Below are positions 9,531 to 17,367 of a stretch of DNA of 64,000 nucleotides, piece after piece. Every line of letters begins with the position of its first letter. Position 1 is the first letter of the stretch. The notes below the pieces were generated by a model, which was not told the DNA's origin, searched no databases, and was given only the letters and a program-made list of their open reading frames with translations. Source of the DNA: Rhodocyclaceae bacterium (GTDB taxonomy: Bacteria > Pseudomonadota > Gammaproteobacteria > Burkholderiales > Rhodocyclaceae); contig JALNXH010000015.1 of assembly GCA_023230455.1 (NCBI GenBank), forward strand, positions 29,089-93,088, read 5' to 3'. Made by a program: the position numbers and the translations under genes.

Positions 9531-10435
9531 GGCCCCGCCGGCAAGGTGCGCTGCCGCGGCACCTTGCACAGATCCCAATGCGCCAGCGCCCACGCCCACA
9601 GTTCTTGCAACGAGACCTGCGCCAATTGTGGAGGCGGCCTCTGGCCGAGAAAATCGAGCGCGGCACAGAGTACCGGCGCCGCCTTGCCCGCATCGACCGC
9701 GACGGCATGCGTTTGTTTGGAAAGTTTTTCGCCGGCGGCATTCACCGCCACCGGCAGATGAGCGTAGGCAGGCGTCGGCAAGCCGAGGCAGCGCTGGAGA
9801 AAAATCTGCCGCGGCGTCGAATCGAGCAGGTCGGCGCCGCGCACCACGTCGGTCACCCCCTGCTCGAAATCATCGACCACCACGGCCAATTGATAGGCGA
9901 AATAGCCATCGGCGCGGAACAGCGGAAAATCACCGACATCGCGTTGCAGATGCTGCGCCACCTCGCCCTGGCAGGCATCGCTGAAGGTCAACGTTTCGTC
10001 GCTGACGCGCAACCGCCATGCCCGCGCCGAGCGCCCGCGGGGCAACCCGGAGCGACAGGTGCCGGGATAGCGCGGACCGCCGTCGACGGCGGTTGAACCG
10101 GCAAGCCCCAGTTCACGGCGGCTGCACGCGCAGGGGAAAGCGGCGCCGGCAGCGATCAATTGGTCGAGCGCAGCACGGTAGCGCGGCGTGCGCAGCCGCT
10201 GATAAATCACCTCGCCGTCCCATGTGAAACCGAGGGCTTCGAGGGTGCGCAGAATGTCCGCGGCGGCACCGGCCTGGCAGCGCGGTTGGTCCACATCCTC
10301 GATGCGCAGCAGCCATTCGCCTGCGCGGCAGCGCGCCTCCAAATAACTGCCGAGCGCCGCCGTCACCGAACCGAAATGCAATGGGCCGGTAGGGCTGGGC
10401 GCGAAACGTCCTCGATAAACGGGCGGCAAGGCCAT
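9518..10435 (-). CDS. gluQ: Glutamyl-Q tRNA(Asp) synthetase
   Basis: A 305-residue paralogue of the GluRS catalytic domain that loads glutamate onto the queuosine base of tRNA-Asp. It opens with YRGRFAPSPTGPLHFGSV (the HIGH-like region), carries a zinc-type cysteine cluster (CACSRREL and YPGTCRSG), and has GEKLSKQTHA as the KMSKS counterpart. The anticodon-binding domain of GluRS is absent, as expected. The reading frame is open far upstream, but the family start and length favour the ATG at 10435. Its 3' end overlaps clsB tail to tail. Confidence 0.93.
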   Translation of the reverse strand: MALPPVYRGRFAPSPTGPLHFGSVTAALGSYLEARCRAGEWLLRIEDVDQPRCQAGAAADILRTLEALGFTWDGEVIYQRLRTPRYRAALDQLIAAGAAFPCACSRRELGLAGSTAVDGGPRYPGTCRSGLPRGRSARAWRLRVSDETLTFSDACQGEVAQHLQRDVGDFPLFRADGYFAYQLAVVVDDFEQGVTDVVRGADLLDSTPRQIFLQRCLGLPTPAYAHLPVAVNAAGEKLSKQTHAVAVDAGKAAPVLCAALDFLGQRPPPQLAQVSLQELWAWALAHWDLCKVPRQRTLPAGPQPV

Positions 10436-10513
10436 GCGGAAGCGGTGAATACGACGAAACGCGGTAGTATCGCACTCGTCGTTCGCGTCGCAATTGACGA
10501 AAAATACAAAACC

Positions 10514-11482
10514 ATGATCGGCCTGTCCCCGGAATCGCTGCGCGAAGCACAAGCTGTCGCCCGCATGAGACTGCTCTTCGGCAAAATGCCGGCGGGCATC
10601 GTTTCCGCATTGGTCGGCGTCCTGCTGCTGTTCGTCCTGCTGCTCGACCTGCACGGCGCGGAAGCCGCCAAGGGATGGTCCGCCTACATGCTGGCGGTGG
10701 TCGGCTTTCGCGGCTGGCTCTGGCACGCGTTCCAGGGCGCCCGCCTCAGCCTCCGCAGCCTGATCGGCTGGGAAGCCGCTTACGTGCTTTCGGCGCTGCT
10801 GATGGGGATCGGCTGGGCGGCGCTGAATCTGCTCTTCCTCCCCGGCACCCACATTTACGCGCAGTTCATGCTGATCACCGCGGCAATCATCGTTGCCTTT
10901 TCCGGCACCGTGACTTTCGGCCTCAGTCACGCGGCCTTCTGGGCGGTCACGCTGCCGACGCTGGTGCCCGCCTTCTATCGCTTCTATGAAGGCATCACCG
11001 CAGCCGGTATCTGGCCAGCCTATTCGCTCCTGCTCTGCGTGGTCGTCGGCGGACTGGTAACAATGCTACAGCTCACCAACCGCCGCAGCATGCTGGAAAA
11101 CCTGCGCCGCCGGATCGAGAGCGAAGCGCTGCTGGCGGAACAACAGGCGATCTTCGAATCGGCCACGCTGGGTATCGCAGTGCTCGAACACGGGCGCGTG
11201 GTCAAGGCCAATCCGCGGCTCGGTGAAATGCTCGGCCTGCGCATCGACAAACTGATGGAATTGCCGTTTGCCGTACACCTGGTCAATCCCAGCGAATTTC
11301 CGGCGCTGAGCGAAGCCGCTGAAGAAATCTTTCGCAAGGGGCACTCGTACCACAACGCCATCCGCCTGCGGCGCGCCGACGGGCGCGAATTCTGGGCCGA
11401 AATCAACGGCCGACGCATGGCCGGCGGCGGACCCGAGCGCAGCGTCTGGCTGATCGGCGACGCACCGCTACGTCCGTCCTGA
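10514..11482 (+). CDS. Integral membrane protein with C-terminal PAS domain
   Basis: A 322-residue protein with about six hydrophobic segments (roughly residues 27-190), a short helical linker around 190-215 (LENLRRRIESEALLAEQQ), and one PAS/PAC-like domain (about 205-320; FESATLGIAVLEHGRVVKAN, then RRADGREFWAEINGR). This layout normally precedes a GGDEF or histidine kinase output, but the protein stops right after the PAS, and the next gene is uppP. It may be a stand-alone sensor signalling by protein contact, or an output-less relic. It diverges from gluQ, which starts at 10435. Confidence 0.75.
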   Translation: MIGLSPESLREAQAVARMRLLFGKMPAGIVSALVGVLLLFVLLLDLHGAEAAKGWSAYMLAVVGFRGWLWHAFQGARLSLRSLIGWEAAYVLSALLMGIGWAALNLLFLPGTHIYAQFMLITAAIIVAFSGTVTFGLSHAAFWAVTLPTLVPAFYRFYEGITAAGIWPAYSLLLCVVVGGLVTMLQLTNRRSMLENLRRRIESEALLAEQQAIFESATLGIAVLEHGRVVKANPRLGEMLGLRIDKLMELPFAVHLVNPSEFPALSEAAEEIFRKGHSYHNAIRLRRADGREFWAEINGRRMAGGGPERSVWLIGDAPLRPS

Positions 11483-11549
11483 CCGGCGCCAATGGGCATG
11501 CGACGCCCGTGCTAGACTCCGCCGCGCTTTCCGCCGCCATCCTGACATC

Positions 11550-12374
11550 ATGGACCCCACCCTGTTGCTGCACGCCCTGATTCTGGGCATCGTCGAAGGC
11601 CTCACCGAATTCCTCCCGGTGTCCAGCACCGGCCACCTGATCCTCGCCGGTGACCTGATCGGCTTCAACGACGACCGCGGCAAACTGTTCGAGATCGTCA
11701 TCCAGTCCGGCGCCATCCTCGCCGTGTGTTGGGAATACCGCCAGCGCATCGGCCGCGTGTTGTGCGGCCTCGGCAGCGACCGAACCGCGCAGCGATTGGC
11801 CGTCAACCTAATAATCGCTTTCATGCCGCTCGCCGTCCTCGGCCTGCTGTTCCAGAAGGCGATCAAGGCCCACCTGTTCCAGCCGCTGCCGGTGGCCGCC
11901 GCCTTCATCGTCGGCGCCTTCGTCATCCTCTGGGCGGAGAAGCGCGAGCACCGCATCCGCGTCGACAGCGTTGACGATCTCTCGCCCATGGACGCCCTCA
12001 AACTCGGCTTTGCCCAGGCGCTGGCGCTGGTCCCCGGCACCTCGCGCTCCGGCGCCACCATCATCGGCGGCCTGCTCTTCGGCCTCTCGCGCAAGGCGGC
12101 GACCGAATTCTCCTTTTTCCTCGCCATTCCCACCCTGCTCGCCGCCACGGCCTACCAGCTCTACAAGGAGCGCGCCCTGCTCAACGCCGACGACCTCGGC
12201 ATGTGGGCGGTCGGTTTCGTCGCCGCCTTCGCCTCGGCCTTTCTCTGCGTGCGCTGGCTGCTGCGCTACATCAGCAGCCACGATTTCACGCTGTTCGCTT
12301 GGTATCGCATCGCCTTCGGCATCATCGTCATCCTGACCTGGCAGTTCGGCTGGGTGGACTGGAGCCAGGGCTGA
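11550..12374 (+). CDS. uppP: Undecaprenyl-diphosphatase UppP (BacA)
   Basis: Recycles the lipid carrier for peptidoglycan and other envelope polymers by dephosphorylating undecaprenyl pyrophosphate in the inner membrane; extra copies give bacitracin resistance in the family. At 274 residues it is the usual length, with the two family motifs EGLTEFLPVSSTGHLIL near the N-terminus and PGTSRSGATI in the middle, plus the expected multiple membrane helices. It starts 67 nt after the PAS membrane protein gene and is followed within 8 nt by yqiA. Confidence 0.97.
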   Translation: MDPTLLLHALILGIVEGLTEFLPVSSTGHLILAGDLIGFNDDRGKLFEIVIQSGAILAVCWEYRQRIGRVLCGLGSDRTAQRLAVNLIIAFMPLAVLGLLFQKAIKAHLFQPLPVAAAFIVGAFVILWAEKREHRIRVDSVDDLSPMDALKLGFAQALALVPGTSRSGATIIGGLLFGLSRKAATEFSFFLAIPTLLAATAYQLYKERALLNADDLGMWAVGFVAAFASAFLCVRWLLRYISSHDFTLFAWYRIAFGIIVILTWQFGWVDWSQG

Positions 12375-12381
12375 GCGGGCG

Positions 12382-12942
12382 GTGATTCTCTACCTGCACG
12401 GCTTCCGTTCCTCGCCCCAGTCGGCCAAGGCGCAGCAGCTTGCCGAGGCGGCACGTGCCCGCGGGATCGCTTTCGCCAGCCCGCAATTACCGGCCTCGCC
12501 GCAGGAGGCGATGATGCTATGCGAGGAGCTGCTCAACAGCAGCGCTACGCCGGTTACAGTCGTCGGCTCGTCGCTCGGCGGCTATTACGCCACCTGGCTG
12601 GCGGAGCGTCACGCGTTGCGCGCGGTGCTGGTGAATCCGGCCGTCGTCGCCCATCTCGACCTGGCGCCCTATGTCGGCACATTGACCCAGTTCCACTCCG
12701 GCGAGCCTTTCGAATTCACTCGCGATCACGTGGATGAAATGCGCGCACTCGAAGTGACCGCCATCACGCGGCCGCAACGCTACTGGCTGCTGGTGGAAGA
12801 AGGCGACGAAGTGCTCGACTATCGCCTGGCGGTGGCCAAGTACGGCGGCGCACGGCAAACCGTTCTCGCCGGCGGCGATCACAGTTTTACGCACTGGAAA
12901 GACTACCTCGACGACGTTCTGCGCTTCGCTGCGGCGGGTTGA
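12382..12942 (+). CDS. yqiA: YqiA-like alpha/beta hydrolase (esterase)
   Basis: A small alpha/beta hydrolase of 186 residues starting at GTG 12382. The N-terminal LYLHGFRSSP strand-loop, the nucleophile elbow GSSLGG with Ser64, and a C-terminal GGDHSF with the catalytic histidine are all present, and the acid lies around EEGDEVLDY. This is the YqiA/UPF0227 type; the E. coli protein is an esterase acting on acyl-CoA-like esters in vitro, with no established physiological substrate. It lies 7 nt after uppP and probably shares its transcript. Confidence 0.85.
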   Translation: MILYLHGFRSSPQSAKAQQLAEAARARGIAFASPQLPASPQEAMMLCEELLNSSATPVTVVGSSLGGYYATWLAERHALRAVLVNPAVVAHLDLAPYVGTLTQFHSGEPFEFTRDHVDEMRALEVTAITRPQRYWLLVEEGDEVLDYRLAVAKYGGARQTVLAGGDHSFTHWKDYLDDVLRFAAAG

Positions 12943-12952
12943 GTCGCGCAAC

Positions 12953-14299
12953 TCAAAAATAGTAGCGTAGCTGCGCCTGCCAGCTTTGCACCTGTGGCGC
13001 GGCGCCGAAATTGCTCAGACGCTGGCCGCTGTTGCGCTGCCATTGCAGCGCGTACTCGACACGGTCGATGTGATAGCGCGCCTCCAGCCACGATCGGCGA
13101 CTGGAATCGGCGATGTCGAAACTTTCCATCGCGCTCAGGTCGAGATGATTGATCAGCGCGTCCTGCCACAGAGCATAAAAAAACAGGGCCTGTCGGGTCG
13201 GCAGATCCTGAGCGCTCTGCACCCAGTTGCGGTACTGCCCGTAAACAACCCGCGCACCGCGACGCAACGCGCGCCAGTCCGCCGCGTTCAACCCGCCGCC
13301 GTTGTATTCAAACTCCGCCGTCAATGAAATCTTGTTCGGCGTCGTGTGGGTCAGTCCGGTCGAGAGACGGTTGCGGAAAGCGGTATCGCCGGCGCGGGGC
13401 AATCCCCTTTGCCGCAAAGCCTGAGTCAGCAGCGAGGGGCTGCGGCCGCCGGACCACTCGACATAGATGACTGTCGCATCGTTGGCCAAGCCGGTCAAAT
13501 TGAAGCCTAGCTGCGCCGGCAAATCCGCTTCCCGATACAGCAGCCATTGCGGATTGATGTCGTCACTGATCTTCTGGCTGACGGCAACCAGCCAGCGGTT
13601 CTGATGGTTGGTTGCGCCCCAGTCGGGATTGAAAGCGTTGTCGCTGGCCCGGTCGCTCAGTTTGGGCGAATACAGTACGGTCAGCGACCCGCCATTCCAC
13701 AGCCTTTGGCCACGCAGCATGACGCTGCCCTGTCGATTTTCCTTCAGGCTGACCGGGCTGATCGAAACCACCGAACGCACCGCGCCGGCGCGGAAATAAT
13801 CGATCGGGTTATAGCCGGTGGCGACGCCGTTGCGCACATTGATGCGGCCCAGATCGAGAAGCGTGTCAGGCTGCGCCCGCCAACTGAGGTAGGCTTCCTT
13901 GAGGGTGTTGATGCCGTTCTGATCGCGGATTTGTGCCGGCCAGTTCATGTCCAGTCGATCGGCCAGCACCGCGCGCCATTCAGGAGAAAACGAATGGTCG
14001 TATTGAATGTCGAGCGACAAACGATGGTTGTATTTGCCCGGACCACCGCCGCGCTGTGTCGCGCCGCCATAGGCGACTTCGATAAACGTCCGCCAGTCGC
14101 TGGCATTTTCCACCGCGGCGGGCGCGGTATCCGCGAGCAGCAGAGCGCCCGCGTCCTGATCTTCGGCCAGCGCGACGTTAGCCCCTGACAATCCGAAAAA
14201 AACGAGGGCGGTCGCCAGGAAAGCCTTGATCGACAACGTGCGAAAAGCCGATGATTTAATCGCCGATCCCTTCTGCGTTCGGTCCGGGGCGCCGGACAC
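12953..14299 (-). CDS. Putative outer-membrane beta-barrel protein of an ABC/LolA-like export operon
   Basis: A 448-residue protein with a signal peptide (hydrophobic segment ending GANVALA-ED), many alternating-residue beta strands and a C-terminal aromatic end QLRYYF, the usual signal for outer-membrane barrel insertion. The N-terminal part after the signal (SLDIQYDHSFSPEWRAVLADRLDMNW region) resembles porin or alginate-export-type barrels, but I cannot assign a family. It is the last gene of the four-gene minus-strand set with an ABC ATPase, an FtsX/MacB-type permease and a LolA-like periplasmic protein, 9 nt after the LolA-like gene. An outer-membrane endpoint for the exported molecule is the natural inference. 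Confidence 0.72.
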   Translation of the reverse strand: MSGAPDRTQKGSAIKSSAFRTLSIKAFLATALVFFGLSGANVALAEDQDAGALLLADTAPAAVENASDWRTFIEVAYGGATQRGGGPGKYNHRLSLDIQYDHSFSPEWRAVLADRLDMNWPAQIRDQNGINTLKEAYLSWRAQPDTLLDLGRINVRNGVATGYNPIDYFRAGAVRSVVSISPVSLKENRQGSVMLRGQRLWNGGSLTVLYSPKLSDRASDNAFNPDWGATNHQNRWLVAVSQKISDDINPQWLLYREADLPAQLGFNLTGLANDATVIYVEWSGGRSPSLLTQALRQRGLPRAGDTAFRNRLSTGLTHTTPNKISLTAEFEYNGGGLNAADWRALRRGARVVYGQYRNWVQSAQDLPTRQALFFYALWQDALINHLDLSAMESFDIADSSRRSWLEARYHIDRVEYALQWQRNSGQRLSNFGAAPQVQSWQAQLRYYF

Positions 14300-14308
14300 C
14301 CAAGCGGA

Positions 14309-15088
14309 TCATTCCGGTTTGAACCGGGGCAGGTAATCGCGCTGCAACCAGATCTCCGGAACCTCGCGTTTCACCCAGTCGGAATAGCGCATGACGGTAA
14401 CCCAGCTCGGGTCCAGTCCGTCGATGATCACGGTTTCGGTCGGGCGCTCGATGCCGAACAGCGTCCGGTAGTGGCGATAGTAGGCGGTCTTCAACAGCTT
14501 GTCGCTCTCGGTATAGAAGCGCGCCTTGACCGGACGCGCGTTGACGCTGTCGACCCACATTTCGATGCGGTGATAGGTCGCGTCGGGCGTGATCGCCGAC
14601 AGCCCGAGCTTGTAGCAATGCCGGCTTTTCCGGTCGCCATCCTGCGTATCTTCTTCTGTCGCCGTCGTCGCCCGGTAGTCCTTGGCGAAATTGACGGTGA
14701 CCACGTCGCCGTTGGAAGCCTGACCGAGCAGTCGCTGCTGCGGCGACAGGCGGATGCTGGCCTTGCTCGACGGGTCGAAGAACCACATGTCCTTGCCGTT
14801 GAACAAGATCAGCTTGTTGGCGTCGCGCGCCGGCGCCACGTAGCGGACAAGACTGCGAAACTGGCCGCCGTTCGGGTCGGCCTTGGAATAGATCGCCAAG
14901 GTGCTGCTCTCGGTCTGCTTGCCATTGCGATACTCGACCAGCGTGTTGGTCAGGCCGAAGGGAAAATCCGGATTGCGCACCGCATCGCTGGCGATCAGGA
15001 TTTGCTGCGGGTCGGCAGCGGCGTTGGCGACGGAGACCAGCGCGGCGGCAAACGCAAAAATGGCGATCCTCAGCGGTCTCATCATCAT
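14309..15088 (-). CDS. LolA-like outer-membrane lipoprotein-sorting protein
   Basis: A 259-residue secreted protein: signal peptide with cleavage near SVANAAA-DP, followed by a LolA/LppX-like fold sequence (SLVRYVAPARDANKLILFNG, KDMWFFDPSSKASIRLSPQQ, late EMWVDSVNARPVKARFY). This matches the family annotated as outer membrane lipoprotein-sorting protein, distinct from true LolA. It starts 6 nt after the permease gene and precedes the beta-barrel gene. That suggests a periplasmic carrier of a lipid or lipoprotein between an inner-membrane extractor and the outer membrane. The cargo is not identifiable. Confidence 0.8.
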   Translation of the reverse strand: MMMRPLRIAIFAFAAALVSVANAAADPQQILIASDAVRNPDFPFGLTNTLVEYRNGKQTESSTLAIYSKADPNGGQFRSLVRYVAPARDANKLILFNGKDMWFFDPSSKASIRLSPQQRLLGQASNGDVVTVNFAKDYRATTATEEDTQDGDRKSRHCYKLGLSAITPDATYHRIEMWVDSVNARPVKARFYTESDKLLKTAYYRHYRTLFGIERPTETVIIDGLDPSWVTVMRYSDWVKREVPEIWLQRDYLPRFKPE

Positions 15089-15094
15089 GGTCTC

Positions 15095-16483
15095 TCAGAC
15101 ATGGCGCAGGGCATCGACGATCATCAATTTCGCCGCCCGATTGGCCGGCCACCACGCAGAAAGAATCGTGACCAGGATCATCCCGATCACGCTGCCGACC
15201 AGCAGGCTCATGTCCTGCCAGACGCGAACCAGGATCAGGTAGGCGTAGGAATAGCCGGGCGGGGTCCACGACCAGCCGCTGTGGTTGATCAGGTAGGCAA
15301 TGAACAAGGCGCAGAGCACACCGATCGCTGAGCCGATCACTCCCAGCAACAGGGCCTCGCACATGAACAGACGGCGGATGCCGGAGCGGCGCAAGCCCAT
15401 CGCGCGCAAGGTACCGATTTCCACTGTGCGTTCCACCACTGCCGTGCTCATGGTGTTGCCGATCGTGAACAGAACGATGACGCCGATCAGCGTAGCGATG
15501 AAGCCGAACATCGAATTCATGAATTGCACCGTCTGGCCATAAATCGGATTGAGAACCTGAAAATCCAGCACCTCCAGCGCTTCGGTCTTGAATTCGCTGG
15601 CCAGCAGTTGCTCCAGCCTTGCATGCGCCGCCGGTATTTGATCGGTATGCCGAAGCTGCACGATGATCGCGGTCACCTGCGGTGACGCCGAGCCGTAGAT
15701 CAGTTTCTGCGCCCGGACCAGATGCATGGCCAGATAAACGTCATCGAGCGCCTTGATCCCCTTGTTTTCGGCCGCAACCACGCTCAGGCTGGCGACGTTG
15801 GGCGCGCCATGTGCGGTGGACGCCAACATTTCGATCCGGTTTACCTCGGGGTGCGGCTGATTGGTCTTTTCGAGCGCGGACAGCGCAGCGATGTCGTCTG
15901 GCGCTGGGTTCCCTTCACTCACGGTGACAGACGGCGCCTGAACACAATTGGGTACGTTGAGGGTATTGCAAAGCTTGAGCTTGCGCGCCACGCCGGTGCC
16001 GACCACAACCGCATCCTCGCGGGTGCCGATCAAGGGCAACGGCTTGGCATAGCTGATCACGCCATAGTCGTTCCACGACAACATCCGATTGCGTTCCTCC
16101 GCCACCAGGCCCACCGCAATCACCGAGCGCGAAACGCCGGCGGAAAAATTGCCGGCGATGCCACCCAGTTGCAGCGTGGGTGTAACTACCGTCAACATCG
16201 GGGCCAACACCGGATCGTGCTTTACGGCATCGACGATGCGCTGATAGTCGGCAATTCCGTAGGAAGTCGGGTTATCGCTGCCATCGAGGAAATAATCCTT
16301 GCGCTGAATCTGCAAGTGGCCGCTGTTCTGCACAAAGCCGGTCTGCGAACCGTAGGTGATGTTGGACCGATAACCGCCGAACAGCAGGACGGCGACCAGA
16401 CCGATAATCATCGCCAGCAGCGTGGTCAGCGAACGGCGGCGGTTGCGCAGCAGATTGCGCAAGGCGAGCGAGAAGGTCTTCAT
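15095..16483 (-). CDS. ABC transporter permease, FtsX/MacB/LolE type
   Basis: A 462-residue permease with the MacB topology: one N-terminal TM helix (about 15-35, after LRNLLRNRRRSLTTLLA), a large periplasmic domain (about 40-330), and three C-terminal TM helices in an FtsX domain (ending in ANRAAKLMIVDALRHV). These proteins act mechanically on periplasmic substrates rather than transporting across the membrane. The start overlaps the ATPase stop by 4 nt. With the LolA-like protein and beta-barrel downstream it looks like a Lol-type extraction system, but it is not core LolCE, which would be a paralogous pair without a beta-barrel partner. Confidence 0.88.
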   Translation of the reverse strand: MKTFSLALRNLLRNRRRSLTTLLAMIIGLVAVLLFGGYRSNITYGSQTGFVQNSGHLQIQRKDYFLDGSDNPTSYGIADYQRIVDAVKHDPVLAPMLTVVTPTLQLGGIAGNFSAGVSRSVIAVGLVAEERNRMLSWNDYGVISYAKPLPLIGTREDAVVVGTGVARKLKLCNTLNVPNCVQAPSVTVSEGNPAPDDIAALSALEKTNQPHPEVNRIEMLASTAHGAPNVASLSVVAAENKGIKALDDVYLAMHLVRAQKLIYGSASPQVTAIIVQLRHTDQIPAAHARLEQLLASEFKTEALEVLDFQVLNPIYGQTVQFMNSMFGFIATLIGVIVLFTIGNTMSTAVVERTVEIGTLRAMGLRRSGIRRLFMCEALLLGVIGSAIGVLCALFIAYLINHSGWSWTPPGYSYAYLILVRVWQDMSLLVGSVIGMILVTILSAWWPANRAAKLMIVDALRHV

Positions 16484-17187
16484 GCGATGCCCTCTGCCGA
16501 CACGGTGCGCCGCTCGATGGCAGTGATGCGGCCGTCGCGGATGAAGATGGCGTCGTCGGCTTCGGCCTGCACCTGCGGATCGTGCGACGAAAAAACGAAG
16601 GACACATGGTGCTCACGCTGCATCTTGCGCATCAGCGCAATGATCGCCGCGCCGGTATGGCTGTCAAGGTTGGCCGTCGGCTCGTCGGCCAGCACCAGTT
16701 TCGGTTCGGTGGCCAGCGCACGGGCAATCGCCACCCTTTGCCGCTGGCGGCCGGACAACTGCCCCGGACGGCTTTGCGCCCGGTCCGACAACCCGACCGC
16801 ATCGAGCAGCGCCAGCACGCGGCGTGTGCGTTCGGCGGCGGGAATCTTGGCCAGCAGCAATGGATACTCGACGTTCTCATAGGTCGTCAGCACCGGCAGC
16901 AGATTGAAATTCTGGAAAATGAAGCCGAGATGGCGCGCGCGGAAGTCGGACAAGGCATCGTCGGACAGGGTTTGCACCGGCTGCCCGGCCACCACTATTT
17001 CGCCATGATCGGGCTGATCGATGCAACCGATCAGATTCAGCAGGGTGGTCTTGCCGCTCCCCGACGGACCGGAAATCACGGTGAAGCAGTTGGAACGGAT
17101 TTCGAGGTTGATATCCGTCAGCGCCGGCACATCGACGGCATCGAGGTGGTAGGTCTTGCCAACCTGCTTGAGAACGACAGGATACAT
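16480..17187 (-). CDS. ABC transporter ATP-binding protein, LolD/MacB type
   Basis: A 235-residue ATPase starting at the ATG at 17187; an upstream TTG at 17202 is less likely. Walker A is GPSGSGKTTLLNL, Walker B LVLADEPTANLD, followed by an SSHDPQ switch. The signature motif reads LSGRQRQRVAIARAL, with Arg in place of the second Gly of LSGGQ, a tolerated but less common variant. It leads the minus-strand operon and should power the adjacent FtsX-type permease. About 180 nt separate it from the divergent ribonuclease gene. Confidence 0.9.
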   Translation of the reverse strand: MYPVVLKQVGKTYHLDAVDVPALTDINLEIRSNCFTVISGPSGSGKTTLLNLIGCIDQPDHGEIVVAGQPVQTLSDDALSDFRARHLGFIFQNFNLLPVLTTYENVEYPLLLAKIPAAERTRRVLALLDAVGLSDRAQSRPGQLSGRQRQRVAIARALATEPKLVLADEPTANLDSHTGAAIIALMRKMQREHHVSFVFSSHDPQVQAEADDAIFIRDGRITAIERRTVSAEGIA

Positions 17188-17367
17188 GCGGCTCCCCGAC
17201 AACTAACGGTCAGGCTGGGTTAGCCATTCCGGACCCGCGCATTCTAGCCCGAGGTGCGCCGCGACTATGACGATAGAGTCCGGCGGCATCGCCGGCGCCT
17301 CCTTCTGGACTGCCAACGCGGGACGTTATCGGGGATAATCGCGGCCCCTGCGCTCATCCCCCTCCCC

